From positions 310,001 to 374,000 of the forward strand of contig NZ_QUBS01000090.1 in assembly GCF_003390925.1 (NCBI RefSeq): 64,000 nt of DNA, written 5' to 3'. Below the pieces are notes generated by a model. The model had not been told where the DNA came from. It searched no databases and saw only the letters and a list, made by a program, of their open reading frames with translations. Shown in pieces: positions 54,964 through 64,000 of the stretch (position 1 is its first letter; every line of letters starts with the position of its first letter). The DNA comes from Trinickia diaoshuihuensis (GTDB taxonomy: Bacteria; Pseudomonadota; Gammaproteobacteria; Burkholderiales; Burkholderiaceae). A program made the translations under genes and the position numbers.

Positions 54964-55971
54964 TCAACGCCTCGCCGCGACGAGCCGCTTGTCCCGGCGC
55001 GCACGCCAGCCGGCCACGAGGTTCGGAATCAGGACGGACGACAGCAACAGCAATCCGGTCACGATCGTCAGCGTTTCGCTCGATACGTCGACAAGCGTCA
55101 ACGCGTTCCTGAGCACTCCGACGATCAGCAGCGATAGCAGCACGCCATAAAGAGATCCGCGTCCGCCGAAGATGGTGACGCCGCCAAACAGCACCGCGGC
55201 GATCACGGCGAGCTCGAAGCCTTCGCCGTTGTCGCCCCGCGCACTCGTGAAGCGCAACGTAAAAATGACGCCCGCGATGGCACTGACCAACCCCGACAGC
55301 ACGAACAACCGAAGCTTGGCCCTGCTCACATCGATGCCGGAAAATCGCGCGGCCGAGGGGTTCGCGCCGATGGCATACAGGCTGCGTCCAAACGGCGTCG
55401 CGTGCAGGACGATGCCGAACAGAACCGCGCCCACGATGACGATCGCGAACGGCTGCGGGATAAACGTGGCGCCGAGCGGGTTCATCCCGAACGCTGTATA
55501 CGACGCGGGAAAATCCGCTACTGCCTGATCGCCGAGCAAGACGTAAGCGAGACCACGAAACAGCGCCAGCGTGCCGATCGTGACGGCGAGCGACGGCAGC
55601 TCGAGCCCCACCACGAGCCAACCGTTCAACGCGCCGGCCGCGGCGCCGCCCGTAACGACGAGCGCCATGACGAGCGGCATCGGCAAGCCCATATGCCACA
55701 GCACACCCATCAATGCACTCGACGCACCGAGCACGGACGCCACGGAGAGATCGATCTCGCCCGTCACGATGATGAACGTCATCGGCAACGCCATCAGCGA
55801 AATTTCCGTGACGTCCAGCAAGATATTGCCGAGGTTGTCCGTTTGCAGGAACACGGACGACAGCAGACGCCCAAGCGCGAGCGAACCGGCGAGAATCACC
55901 GTGAGCAGGACCTCCCAGGACAAGTGGGCGGTATGCTTGCGAGCCGTTGCGGGGGAAACGATATCAACCAT
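54964..55971 (-). CDS. rhaQ: Rhamnose ABC transporter permease
   Basis: 335 residues with about nine helices of the BPD_transp_2 (ribose/rhamnose) family. Conserved FIIVTGEIDLSVASVLGASS and GRSLYAIGANPSAARFSGI. It overlaps the other permease by eight bases and works with it as the membrane pair. Confidence 0.9.
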   Translation of the reverse strand: MVDIVSPATARKHTAHLSWEVLLTVILAGSLALGRLLSSVFLQTDNLGNILLDVTEISLMALPMTFIIVTGEIDLSVASVLGASSALMGVLWHMGLPMPLVMALVVTGGAAAGALNGWLVVGLELPSLAVTIGTLALFRGLAYVLLGDQAVADFPASYTAFGMNPLGATFIPQPFAIVIVGAVLFGIVLHATPFGRSLYAIGANPSAARFSGIDVSRAKLRLFVLSGLVSAIAGVIFTLRFTSARGDNGEGFELAVIAAVLFGGVTIFGGRGSLYGVLLSLLIVGVLRNALTLVDVSSETLTIVTGLLLLSSVLIPNLVAGWRARRDKRLVAARR

Positions 55972-57007
55972 GATCGCGCTTTCTCATCATGCGTTTTGCG
56001 AGGGAACGGGCAAGGAGCGTGTCGGTCGCCACGGCGGCCACGATCAGCGCGCCTTGAATGGCCTGCTGCCAGAACGGGGAAATGCGCAACACCACCAGCG
56101 CGCTGTTGATCACGCCTAACACGAGCGCGCCAAGCGTCGCACCGAGGATCGTCCCGGCACCGCCGTTGATCGCAACGCTGCCGACGACCGCGGCGGCCAC
56201 GACCTGGAGTTCGATGCCTTTCGCCGTGCTTGCATCCACCGTGCCGAAGCGCGCGAGCCACAACGCGCCGGCGAGCCCGGCTATGGCGCCCGAGATCACA
56301 AAGCCGACCATCACCCTGCGCTCGACTTGAATGCCGGCCAAACGTGCAGCCTCCGGATTGGAGCCGATCGCGTAATGCTCGCGGCCGCCGCGGAACGATT
56401 TCAGGTACACGCCGAGAGCGGCCAGGACGATCACGGCGATGAGGACGAGCGTCGGTATCCCGAACGCGGCACCGGTCGCGAGTCTCGAGAATGCATCGGG
56501 CAAACTGCTCGCGTTGATTTGGCCGCCGCTAACCCACGCGTAGTCCGCGCCGCGGAAGATATAGAGCGTCGAGAGCGTTGCGACGAGTGAAGGAACGCGT
56601 CCCAATGCGACGAGCCCAGCATTCACCGAGCCCGCGACGAGCCCGATCGCCACGCCCGCCATCAATGCGATCAGCACCGGCAAATGGGGAAATGCGACAT
56701 ACAGGCAACCCACCCCATAAGCGCTCACGCCGACCACCGAGCCAATCGAAAGATCGATGTGCCGCATCAGCATGACGACGGTCATCCCGGCCGTCAGCAA
56801 GCCGACGATCGCTACGTTGAGCAATACGTCACGCAGATTCTGCAAGTTGAGAAATTGCGGACGAGCAAGCCCCGTACACGCCACGAGCGCAATCAGCACG
56901 ACGAAGAGGGCCGTTTCGCGGCGCTTTCCCAACTTCGCTAGCCAGGCCGGTATGGCAGGCGCCCGAACCGGAGTATCTTGATCCATCGTGTCTGCTCGAA
57001 TGGTCAT
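55964..57007 (-). CDS. rhaP: Rhamnose ABC transporter permease
   Basis: 347 residues, BPD_transp_2 family. [20 protein letters not shown] (the conserved IDLS motif), [18 protein letters not shown] and a long hydrophobic core. Its ATG overlaps the ATPase gene's stop by four bases; an internal ATG seven codons in is an alternative start. Partner of RhaQ. Confidence 0.9.
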   Translation of the reverse strand: MTIRADTMDQDTPVRAPAIPAWLAKLGKRRETALFVVLIALVACTGLARPQFLNLQNLRDVLLNVAIVGLLTAGMTVVMLMRHIDLSIGSVVGVSAYGVGCLYVAFPHLPVLIALMAGVAIGLVAGSVNAGLVALGRVPSLVATLSTLYIFRGADYAWVSGGQINASSLPDAFSRLATGAAFGIPTLVLIAVIVLAALGVYLKSFRGGREHYAIGSNPEAARLAGIQVERRVMVGFVISGAIAGLAGALWLARFGTVDASTAKGIELQVVAAAVVGSVAINGGAGTILGATLGALVLGVINSALVVLRISPFWQQAIQGALIVAAVATDTLLARSLAKRMMRKRDHG

Positions 57008-58539
57008 GCCGCATACCCCAACTGAACATCTGCCTGTCCGAGCGCCGCGCTCATGATTCGCTCCTCGTTCGCCTGTGCGCGATCGATTTGCGCGCTAATA
57101 CGCCCCTCGTGCATGACGAGCACGCGATCCGCCATACCAAGGACTTCGGGCAACTCGCTCGATATCATCAGGACCGCCATCCCGCTGCGCACCAGATCGG
57201 AAAGTGCGGCGTACACCTCGGCCTTCGCGCCGACGTCGATTCCACGCGTCGGCTCGTCGATGATCAGCACTTGTGGCCCTGTCGCCAGCCATTTTCCGAG
57301 CACGATCTTCTGCTGGTTGCCGCCCGATAACGTGCCGGCTGGGGCATCGAGATCGCTTGCCTTGAGCCGAAGGCGCCTTCCCCAATCTTGGGCCAGCGAC
57401 ATCTCGCGTCCGCTCGAAATGAGCCCGAAGCGGGTCAGACGGCCGAGCACGGTCATCGATGCATTGCGTGCAATGCTCAGCTCCAGCGCAAGCCCCTGCT
57501 GGCGACGATCCTCCGGCACCATCGCGAGGCCGGCCTTGACCGCGCACGCCGGCCTGCCCGGCGTGAGGAGGCGGCCCGCCACCCGAACCTCGCCCGCGTC
57601 GAATCGATCAATGCCGAAGATCGCGCGAGCCACTTCGCTGCGGCCTGCGCCGACGAGCCCGGCGAGCGCGACGATTTCTCCCGCACGCACGTCGAACGAC
57701 ACGTCCTTGAACACCCCCGTGCGCGTAAGGCCACGGACCGAGAGCTTGACTTCGCCCGGTGCCACGTCGGCTTTCGGGTAGAACGTTTCCAAGTCTCGTC
57801 CCACCATCTTGGCTACGATGTCCGCCGTCGTCATCGCGGCCGTCGGCGCGTCCCACACTTTCGCGCCGTCGCGCATGATCGTCACGTGCTGCGTCAGCGC
57901 GAAGACTTCCTCGAGCCGATGCGTAATGAAAAGAATGGCCGCGCCCCGTTCACGCAACGCGCGCACGATCGCGAACAATCGTTCCACTTCCGGCAGCGAC
58001 AGCGCCGCCGTGGGTTCGTCCATGATCAATACATTCGCATTCAGCGAGAGCGCCTTCGCAATCTCGATCACTTGCTGATCGGCGATCGAGAGGCCGCGCA
58101 CGAGTTGGTCCGGTTTCAAATCGACGCCGAGCGAAGCGAGCAGGCTAGCCACCTCGCGATGCATTGCGTCGTAATCGATGCGGCCGATTCGATCCACCGG
58201 CTGGCGGGCCATGAAAATGTTCTCCGCGATCGACAGATCGAAGAACAGCGTCGGCTCTTGATAGATCACCGCAATGCCCGCATCGCGTGCGTCGGCCGGC
58301 GAGGAAAAGCGCCGCGCGATGCCGTCGACTTGCAGCTCTCCGGAATCGGGCATATGTACGCCGGCGAGAATCTTGACCAGTGTCGACTTGCCGGCGCCGT
58401 TCTCGCCGAGCAGTGCATGAACTTCGCCGGGCATCAGCACGAGATTGCCTTCGATTAGCGCGCGCACCTGCCCGAATGACTTGCTCGCGTCGCGCAGCGC
58501 AAGACGGGGCATGCACGAGGCTTCGTTCTCCACACTCAA
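57004..58539 (-). CDS. rhaT: Rhamnose ABC transporter ATP-binding protein (two ATPase domains)
   Basis: 511 residues with two ABC domains. First: Walker [15 protein letters not shown], Walker [13 protein letters not shown]. Second: the degenerate Walker [16 protein letters not shown] and signature [14 protein letters not shown] with [16 protein letters not shown]. This is the RbsA/XylG/RhaT layout. The start is TTG, with AGGGAG six bases upstream, chosen over a GTG nearby. Energises rhamnose uptake. Confidence 0.9.
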   Translation of the reverse strand: MSVENEASCMPRLALRDASKSFGQVRALIEGNLVLMPGEVHALLGENGAGKSTLVKILAGVHMPDSGELQVDGIARRFSSPADARDAGIAVIYQEPTLFFDLSIAENIFMARQPVDRIGRIDYDAMHREVASLLASLGVDLKPDQLVRGLSIADQQVIEIAKALSLNANVLIMDEPTAALSLPEVERLFAIVRALRERGAAILFITHRLEEVFALTQHVTIMRDGAKVWDAPTAAMTTADIVAKMVGRDLETFYPKADVAPGEVKLSVRGLTRTGVFKDVSFDVRAGEIVALAGLVGAGRSEVARAIFGIDRFDAGEVRVAGRLLTPGRPACAVKAGLAMVPEDRRQQGLALELSIARNASMTVLGRLTRFGLISSGREMSLAQDWGRRLRLKASDLDAPAGTLSGGNQQKIVLGKWLATGPQVLIIDEPTRGIDVGAKAEVYAALSDLVRSGMAVLMISSELPEVLGMADRVLVMHEGRISAQIDRAQANEERIMSAALGQADVQLGYAA

Positions 58540-58586
58540 AGTCGTCTCCCTGGTATTGACTCTTCGACCGTAGCGAGATGAGGCGC

Positions 58587-59525
58587 CTAGATGCGATAGA
58601 TGCGTTCGGCGTTGCCGCGGAACAGCGCTGTGCGCTCCGCCTCGCTCACCCCGGCGACGATCCGGGCATACGCATGCCATAGCGCTTCATAGGTACCGAA
58701 CAATCGATCGACCGGAAAATTCGAGGCGAACATCGCGCGCTCGGTACCGAACGCGTCGATCGTCTCCAAGACGTATGGCCGTAAGCTTTCGACGGTCCAC
58801 AGATGATCGAACATCGCAAGGCCGCTGATCTTGACCGCGACGTTCGGGTATGACGACAACAGACGCAACCCGTTGCGCCAAGCGCGATATCCGGTAGGAC
58901 TATCACGATCGACGAACATGCCTGCGTGATTCAGCACGAACTGGATATCCGGATATCGACGCACAAGTTGCGCCGCTTCGGGTATCTGCGACGGATAGAG
59001 TTGCAGATCGAACGACAAACCGTAACGGGCGAGCAAGCCGAAGTTGTCGAGCCAAACCGGGTCACGCATGAAGTGGCGATCGACATAGCCATACAACGGA
59101 TCGGAATGCACGTTCAGAATTTGTCTGATGCCGCGCGTGTTTGGGTACTGCGCGTGCGCTGCAAGCGTGGCCTCCACATCGGGCGCGCTGAGATCGGCCC
59201 AAGCAACGATCGCGTTCGGAAGTGTGCCGCATGAACCGTCCTCACGATGCGCCGCATCGGCGAGCGATTGAAGCCAGCGCGTCTCTTCGACGGGGTTAGC
59301 TGGATCATGGTTGGCCTCGACGTGAACGACCTTCAATACTTCGACGGTGCCGGCTTCGTGCAATAAGGTTTCCGGCAGGTAGTCGTGCTTCAGCGCGCTG
59401 GCATCTCCGACGAAAGACGTGCCGGGCTGCTCGAGCCATGGATAACGGTGCGTGCGCAAATTCCAGAAATGCACATGCGGATCGACCACTTGCATGGCGG
59501 CGCCCCGAAAGGCGATCGTCTCCAT
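58587..59525 (-). CDS. Amidohydrolase-family sugar lactonase, probable L-rhamnono-gamma-lactonase
   Basis: 312 residues, COG3618 amidohydrolase barrel: [20 protein letters not shown] (metal HxH), [30 protein letters not shown] and [15 protein letters not shown]. Members hydrolyse L-rhamnono-, L-fucono- or galactarolactones. First gene of the uptake operon and adjacent to the dehydrogenase and dehydratase genes, so hydrolysis of L-rhamnono-1,4-lactone to rhamnonate fits. Starts at [11 protein letters not shown]. Confidence 0.85.
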   Translation of the reverse strand: METIAFRGAAMQVVDPHVHFWNLRTHRYPWLEQPGTSFVGDASALKHDYLPETLLHEAGTVEVLKVVHVEANHDPANPVEETRWLQSLADAAHREDGSCGTLPNAIVAWADLSAPDVEATLAAHAQYPNTRGIRQILNVHSDPLYGYVDRHFMRDPVWLDNFGLLARYGLSFDLQLYPSQIPEAAQLVRRYPDIQFVLNHAGMFVDRDSPTGYRAWRNGLRLLSSYPNVAVKISGLAMFDHLWTVESLRPYVLETIDAFGTERAMFASNFPVDRLFGTYEALWHAYARIVAGVSEAERTALFRGNAERIYRI

Positions 59526-59620
59526 CTTCGCGTCTCCGTTCTTTGATGGCCTACTACGTGCCTGTTTCTTTACGCTGCTTCGCGTCGTGCAACGACTATA
59601 ATTCGGCTAGCGATAACAAA

Positions 59621-59641
59621 CCAATCCGATATCATCATTGG
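59621..59641. promoter_or_regulatory. LysR operator candidate at the rhamnose regulator start
   Basis: CCAAT, two bases, GATATC, three bases, ATTGG: an inverted repeat ending at the LysR start codon and between the divergent lactonase and LysR genes. A TATAAT box lies at about 59597. Confidence 0.35.
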
Positions 59642-60631
59642 GTGATCCAAAAAGTGAATCGCTCCGTGGTTGCGCAAGCCTCCGCCCTCTCCCTCGTCAA
59701 TCGGCTGAAGTTCAAGCATCTCGCGCTGCTCGTCGCGCTCGACGACGTGCGCAACGTGCACCAGGCCGCCGATCAGATCAACGTCGCGCAACCCAGCGCC
59801 AGCCGCATGCTGGGAGACGTCGAGGAAGCGTTCGGCTTCCAGCTTTTCGAACGCAACGCCCGCGGGATCATTCCCACCACGCTGGGCGCCGTCGTGCTTG
59901 CGTACGCTCGCCGATCGCTTTCCGAACTGACGCGTTTCGCCGAGGATCTCGACGTCAAACGTAAAGGCGGCCATGGTCAATTGACCGTCGGGGCGATCAT
60001 GGGTGCTGCGCCGGACGTGCTGGCGCTTGCCGTCGCCGCCCTGAAGACGGAACGCCCCCTGCTCAACGTGCGCATTCTCGGCGAGACGAGCGACCAGATC
60101 GTGCAACTGCTCTATCGCCGCGAAATCGACCTAGCCTTGGCGCGGCTCACTACCTCGCTGCAGCACAACGACTTCCACTTCGAACCCCTCGCCCGCGAAA
60201 CGCTCGTCCTCGTGGTGCGAGCCCATCATCCCCTTGCCCGGCGCAGCACGGTATCGCTGGCGGAACTCGTTGAATGGCCTTGGGTCGCGCAGCCCGTCAC
60301 GAGTCCGGCCCGAGTCCTGTTCGAAGAAGAACTCGCACACGCGGGCCTCAATACGCCCGCCAACATGATCGAGTGCGGTTCGATCTTCGCGACCTTGCAA
60401 CTCATCGAAACCTACGATGCCATCGCGATGCTGCCGGAATCGGTCGTGCGCGATCATGTCCGCGGAAAACTCCTCGTTCCGCTCCCGCTAGAAATCGGCA
60501 AAAGCCTGCCGGGCTACGGCATCGTGACGCGCAAGGAAGAACCGCTCCCCGAGGCAGCGCATCACTTCGTCGGCCTGCTGCGCCGCTTCTCGCAACCGAT
60601 CGCCGATACGCCTGCTCGCGGCCGTCACTGA
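59642..60631 (+). CDS. LysR-family regulator of the rhamnose cluster
   Basis: About 329 residues. Helix-turn-helix near 36-60 (NVHQAADQINVAQPSASRML), then a GbpR-like LysR effector domain (LTVGAIMGAAPDVLALAVAA). Family members control sugar or sugar-acid catabolism. It stands between the two rhamnose operons, divergent from the uptake operon and tail-to-tail with the dehydrogenase operon. The start is uncertain: GTG here or GTG four codons later; the long upstream frame is antisense to the lactonase gene. Confidence 0.85.
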   Translation: MIQKVNRSVVAQASALSLVNRLKFKHLALLVALDDVRNVHQAADQINVAQPSASRMLGDVEEAFGFQLFERNARGIIPTTLGAVVLAYARRSLSELTRFAEDLDVKRKGGHGQLTVGAIMGAAPDVLALAVAALKTERPLLNVRILGETSDQIVQLLYRREIDLALARLTTSLQHNDFHFEPLARETLVLVVRAHHPLARRSTVSLAELVEWPWVAQPVTSPARVLFEEELAHAGLNTPANMIECGSIFATLQLIETYDAIAMLPESVVRDHVRGKLLVPLPLEIGKSLPGYGIVTRKEEPLPEAAHHFVGLLRRFSQPIADTPARGRH

Positions 60632-61407
60632 AGGTTGACGAACAGGCCGCCGTCCACGAGCAGTGCGGCACCTGTAACATAGCGGGCGAGATCCGACGCC
60701 AGGAACACCACACAATCGGCCACTTCGTCCGGCGCACCCAAGCGTCCGAGAGGAATACGCCGCTCGAAATAAGCACGCTTCTCGGCATCGGCCAGATCGT
60801 CCGCGTTCAGATCGGTCGCGATCGTGCCGGGCATGACCGAATTGCAGCGAATCCCGAACGGGCCGAGCGCGATCGCGCAAGACTGCATCAGGGAATGCAC
60901 TCCCGCTTTCGTCGGCGTGTAATGCGTCTGCATGCCCCCGCCGACGAGCGCGCTGATCGAACTGGTTGCGACGATTGCGCCGCCCGTCCCCTGCGCCTTC
61001 ATCTGCTTAGCCACCGCCTGAGTCACATAGAACGCGCCGTTCAAGTTGACGCCGACCGTGCGCTCCAGCACGGCGGGCGGCATGTCGAGAAACGCGTGAA
61101 ACGGACAGATCCCGGCATTGCTCGCCAGCACATCGACCCTCCCGAAAGCATCGACGGCATGACGCACGAGGTCGATTCCCGTCTGCGGCAGCGCGACATT
61201 GCCTTCGACCGCGATCGCATGACGTCCGTGCCGTTCGACTTCGGCGACGACCTCGTCGATCGCGGAACGCCGGCCGTACGACGCATCGTTGTCGCCCCAG
61301 TAGTTGATCACCACATCGGCGCCTTCACGCGCGCTGGCCACGGCGATGGCGCGGCCGATGCCACGCGAGCCGCCGGTCACGATTACCACCTTGTCTTTGA
61401 GCAGCAA
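60625..61407 (-). CDS. SDR, probable L-rhamnose 1-dehydrogenase
   Basis: 260 residues. TGGSRGIG, SNAG, active Ser in TSSISALVG and Tyr/Lys in HYTPTK. VNLNGAFYVTQAVAKQMKA and CNSVMPGTIATDLNADDLAD resemble L-rhamnose dehydrogenases (RhaDH/LRA1) that oxidise L-rhamnose at C1 to the lactone. Start TTG, with GAGGAG eight bases before it. It overlaps the LysR 3' end by seven bases in convergent orientation. Confidence 0.85.
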   Translation of the reverse strand: MLLKDKVVIVTGGSRGIGRAIAVASAREGADVVINYWGDNDASYGRRSAIDEVVAEVERHGRHAIAVEGNVALPQTGIDLVRHAVDAFGRVDVLASNAGICPFHAFLDMPPAVLERTVGVNLNGAFYVTQAVAKQMKAQGTGGAIVATSSISALVGGGMQTHYTPTKAGVHSLMQSCAIALGPFGIRCNSVMPGTIATDLNADDLADAEKRAYFERRIPLGRLGAPDEVADCVVFLASDLARYVTGAALLVDGGLFVNLQ

Positions 61408-61430
61408 TTAGGCCTCTCCTCGTCGAGCGT

Positions 61431-62609
61431 TCAGTGCGTGTGAGGACGAATCAGCGCGCACTCGGGATTCAAGCGTACGCCGAAGCCCGGGCGATCGGGG
61501 ACTTTCATGCGGCCATTGACGGGTACCGGCTCGTCCAGCAAGAGCGGCGTGAACATCGGTACGACTTCATCGGCCTTCGGCGCCATCATCAGAAACTCGG
61601 CGAACGGCGAGTTGTGACGCGTGACAACGAAGTGATAGCTGTATACGGACGAGCCGTGCGGCACGACCATGACGTTATGTGCATCGGCGAGCGCCGAAAT
61701 CTTGATCAGCTCGGTGATGCCGCCGCACCAGCCCACGTCCGGCTGAATTAGATCGCAGCAGCCCATCTCGAGCAGCATCCGAAAGCCCCAACGCGTCGCC
61801 TCGTGCTCGCCCGTCGATACCATCATGCCCGGCGGCACGTTGCGGCGCAGGTCCGCATAGCCCCAATAATCGTCGGGCGAGAGCGCTTCCTCGATCCACT
61901 TGAGACCGAAAGCCGCGGCACCGTTCGCGAGGCGCTTCGCATAGGTCGCATCGAGGCTCATCCAACAGTCGTACATCAGCCAGAAGTCATCGCCCACTTT
62001 CGAGCGCATATCGGCGAGCTTCGCGAGGTTCTGCTTCAGCCCCTCCTCGCCTTCGGCGGGACTGTGCAGCAACGGCAGCTTGCCGCCGATGAAACCCATC
62101 TCTTTCGCGAGATCGGGGCGTGCTCCCGTTGCATAGAACTGCAACTCGTCACGCACCGGGCCGCCCAGCAACTGATAAACGGGCTCCTGCCGAATTTTCG
62201 CGAGCAGGTCCCACAGGGCGAGATCGACGCCGGAGATCGTATTGAGCACGATACCTTTTCGCCCGTAGTAGAGCGTCGCGTAGTACATCTGATCCCACAT
62301 CTTTTCGATGTCGGTGACGCGCTGCCCTTCCAAAAAGCGCGCGAGATGCTTTTCGACGATAAATGCGCCGATTTCACCGCCCGTCGTCACCGCGAAGCCG
62401 ACCGTGCCGTCGCTCGCCTCGATTTCGACGACGAGCGTACCGAGCACGTTGATGCCGAACGACTGCCGGCTGCGGCGATACTCCGGATAGCGGGCCATGG
62501 GCGTGGCAATGTGATCGTCGATCCAGTGCCCGTCCCCTTGATCGTGATAATCGGCGCCGCCACCGCGGACGGTGAATGCGCGTACCTGTTTGATGGTTGG
62601 CATGGCCAT
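61431..62609 (-). CDS. rhmD: L-rhamnonate dehydratase
   Basis: 392 residues, enolase superfamily, very close to Rhm[61 protein letters not shown]. Metal ligands Asp in [10 protein letters not shown], Glu in [13 protein letters not shown] and Glu in STGEHEA are present, and the base is in [11 protein letters not shown]. It dehydrates L-rhamnonate to 2-keto-3-deoxy-L-rhamnonate. Two ATGs six bases apart are possible starts; GGAG favours the first. Confidence 0.95.
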   Translation of the reverse strand: MAMPTIKQVRAFTVRGGGADYHDQGDGHWIDDHIATPMARYPEYRRSRQSFGINVLGTLVVEIEASDGTVGFAVTTGGEIGAFIVEKHLARFLEGQRVTDIEKMWDQMYYATLYYGRKGIVLNTISGVDLALWDLLAKIRQEPVYQLLGGPVRDELQFYATGARPDLAKEMGFIGGKLPLLHSPAEGEEGLKQNLAKLADMRSKVGDDFWLMYDCWMSLDATYAKRLANGAAAFGLKWIEEALSPDDYWGYADLRRNVPPGMMVSTGEHEATRWGFRMLLEMGCCDLIQPDVGWCGGITELIKISALADAHNVMVVPHGSSVYSYHFVVTRHNSPFAEFLMMAPKADEVVPMFTPLLLDEPVPVNGRMKVPDRPGFGVRLNPECALIRPHTH

Positions 62610-62632
62610 GAATTGGTTGCTCCGTAACGAGG

Positions 62633-63385
62633 TCAGTACGTCGCGCGGCCACCCGACAGATCGAACACCGCGCCGGTGCTGAACGCGCAATCCTCGGAAC
62701 CCAGCCATAAGATCATCGAGGCGGCCTCCTCGGGCAGCAAGAAGCGATTCATCGGAATCTTCGACAACATGTAGTCGATATGCTGCTGCGACATCGAATC
62801 GAAGATTTCGGTCTTCGCCGCGGCCGGCGTCACTGCGTTCACGAGAATGCCCCGTGTGGCGAGCTCCTTGCCGAGCGACTTGGTAAGCCCGATCAAGCCG
62901 GCTTTCGACGCGCTGTAGTGCGATGCGTTGGGATTGCCTTCCTTGCCGGCGACCGACGCGATATTGACGATGCGTCCGTAGCCCTTTTCGAGCATTCGCG
63001 GCACGACGGCGCGGCACGTCAGATACGAGCCGATCAGGTTGACCTCGATCACGTGGCGCCAGATCTCGGGGCTCAACTCCCATGTCGCGCCGTTGCCGCC
63101 CGTGATACCGGCGCTGTTGATCAATACGTCGATCGCACCGTGCCGCTGCACCGTCGATGCGGTTGCCGCGTCGACCGATGCTTCGTCGGTCAACTCGACG
63201 ACGACGCTGGAAACCGTACCGAATTCGCTCAATTCACGCTCGCTGCGCGCAAGCCGCTGAGCGTCGACATCCCACAGTGCAACCGCGGCGCCGGAACGCA
63301 GCGCGCGCTGAGCGACCGCGTATCCGATTCCGCGCGCGCCGCCCGTGACCACTACGACGCGTCCGTTCAAGTCGATCTTGTTCAT
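62633..63385 (-). CDS. SDR, probable 2-keto-3-deoxy-L-rhamnonate 4-dehydrogenase
   Basis: 250 residues. [32 protein letters not shown] with the catalytic residues, and [20 protein letters not shown]. This subgroup, next to rhamnonate/fuconate dehydratases and an FAH hydrolase, oxidises C4 of the 2-keto-3-deoxy acid (LRA5 activity). GGAGG upstream; its ATG overlaps the hydrolase stop by four bases (ATGA). Confidence 0.88.
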   Translation of the reverse strand: MNKIDLNGRVVVVTGGARGIGYAVAQRALRSGAAVALWDVDAQRLARSERELSEFGTVSSVVVELTDEASVDAATASTVQRHGAIDVLINSAGITGGNGATWELSPEIWRHVIEVNLIGSYLTCRAVVPRMLEKGYGRIVNIASVAGKEGNPNASHYSASKAGLIGLTKSLGKELATRGILVNAVTPAAAKTEIFDSMSQQHIDYMLSKIPMNRFLLPEEAASMILWLGSEDCAFSTGAVFDLSGGRATY

Positions 63386-64000
63386 CGTCCCTCCGGCACG
63401 ATGGCCGCCACTACCCGCTGCTGCTGTTGTCCGAGCCCCTCTATCCCGAGCCGCATGGTCTGGCCTGCGCGCAGGTAGATCGGAGCCGGCTTTTGGCCCA
63501 TGCCGACACCCGGCGGTGTCCCCGTGGAAATCACGTCGCCCGGCTGCAGGCTCATGAATTGGCTGATATATGAAACGAGCGTGGCGACATCGAAAATCAT
63601 CGTTCGCGTGTTGCCGTCCTGATACCGCTTGCCGTCCACTTCGAGCCAAAGGCGCAGTGCTTGGGGGTCGGGGATTTCGTCGCGCGTGACGAGCCACGGC
63701 CCGAGCGGACCGAACGTGTCGCATCCCTTGCCTTTGTCCCACTGGCCGCCGCGTTCAAGCTGATAGGCGCGTTCGGAGATGTCGTTGACGACGCAGTAGC
63801 CGGCCACGTATTCCAACGCCCGCTCGCGCGTCACGTAGCGGGCCTCGCGGCCGATGACGACACCAAGCTCCACCTCCCAGTCGACCTTTTCGGCGTGGGG
63901 TGGAATCTGGACATCGTCGTAAGGTCCGACGATCGCGCTCGTCGCCTTCATGAAGAGGACGGGCTCTGTCGGTACGGCCATATTCGATTCCGCGGCATGG
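63382..64000 (-). CDS. FAH-family hydrolase, probable 2,4-diketo-3-deoxy-L-rhamnonate hydrolase (5' end outside window)
   Basis: The visible 205 residues are the C-terminal two-thirds of a fumarylacetoacetase-like hydrolase: HAAESNMAVPTEPVLFMK at the window edge, metal-binding DWEVELGVVIGREARY, GKGCDTFGPLGPW, VISTGTPPGVGMGQKP. It cleaves 2,4-diketo-3-deoxy-L-rhamnonate to pyruvate and L-lactate (LRA6). First visible gene of the rhamnose-degradation operon, and the operon may begin further right. Confidence 0.9.
   Translation of the reverse strand, partial: HAAESNMAVPTEPVLFMKATSAIVGPYDDVQIPPHAEKVDWEVELGVVIGREARYVTRERALEYVAGYCVVNDISERAYQLERGGQWDKGKGCDTFGPLGPWLVTRDEIPDPQALRLWLEVDGKRYQDGNTRTMIFDVATLVSYISQFMSLQPGDVISTGTPPGVGMGQKPAPIYLRAGQTMRLGIEGLGQQQQRVVAAIVPEGR

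Noticed and set aside
59438-60631. LysR gene starting 68 codons further upstream
   Set aside because: The extension is antisense to the lactonase gene and the LysR fold begins after the later GTG codons.
61431-63083. A 550-residue frame containing rhamnonate dehydratase
   Set aside because: The first 158 codons are a shadow of the adjacent SDR; the dehydratase starts at 62609.
1-64000. tRNA, rRNA, CRISPR arrays, complete insertion sequences or integrase genes
   Set aside because: Looked for and not found: no transposase or integrase motifs, no regularly spaced repeats, no tRNA-like TTCRANY segments with matching stems that I could support.

Overview
This 64 kb window is a piece of a high-GC betaproteobacterial genome, most likely Burkholderiaceae (Paraburkholderia, Caballeronia or Trinickia type). 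The evidence is the DUF4148 exported protein, the dense LysR/AraC/SDR/ABC gene content, GAGG/GGAG ribosome binding sites, and a guanidine ('urea') carboxylase locus controlled by guanidine-I riboswitches. I see no rRNA, tRNA, CRISPR array or complete insertion sequence. It reads as an accessory catabolic region with many gene scars.

Layout. 0-6.6 kb is a guanidine/urea-nitrogen locus: a carboxylase cut by the left edge, two DUF1989 partner proteins and a divergent periplasmic binding protein. Each arm is headed by its own guanidine-I (ykkC) riboswitch. 6.6-13.1 kb holds an acyltransferase, a GH27 alpha-galactosidase-like lipoprotein with two binding modules, a MocR regulator and an EamA exporter. 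13.1-14.7 kb is a scar: an AraC remnant, a frameshifted DJ-1/PfpI gene and a 3'-truncated NTF2-like gene. 14.7-22.3 kb is a sugar/polyol ABC operon (binding protein, two permeases, SorC regulator, SDR, zinc dehydrogenase) with a divergent ATPase. Two near-consensus sigma70 promoters overlap at their -10 boxes between the two arms.

22.3-32.3 kb carries small metabolic genes (PEP-mutase family enzyme, SDR, azoreductase with HxlR regulator, D-aminopeptidase, Asp/Glu racemase, quinone-oxidoreductase-like MDR with LysR regulator). Among them are an AraC gene broken by two frameshifts and a 33-bp tandem duplication, a NIPSNAP fragment and a 5'-truncated DmpA peptidase. 32.4-45.3 kb is enriched in toxin/defence-type genes: two different Fic proteins, hipBA, a frameshifted DUF1016 (YhcG-like) nuclease gene and a low-GC two-helix membrane protein. 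RhlE helicase, an FAD disulfide oxidoreductase and housekeeping-like genes lie between them. 45-51 kb holds a chemoreceptor, an amino-acid/amine permease, an SDR and an EutR-like AraC regulator. Two 76-bp direct repeats (86% identical) flank this block.

51.2-64 kb is an L-rhamnose catabolic region: an exported alpha-L-rhamnosidase-like enzyme, the RhaS-Q-P-T ABC importer and a lactonase in one operon. A LysR regulator follows, then a second operon with an L-rhamnose dehydrogenase-like SDR, L-rhamnonate dehydratase, a 2-keto-3-deoxy-rhamnonate dehydrogenase-like SDR and an FAH-family hydrolase cut by the right edge. Together these make a complete non-phosphorylating route from rhamnoside to pyruvate plus lactate. 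Several disrupted genes depend on single-base indels, so some could be assembly errors. The deletions and the 33-bp duplication cannot be explained that way.
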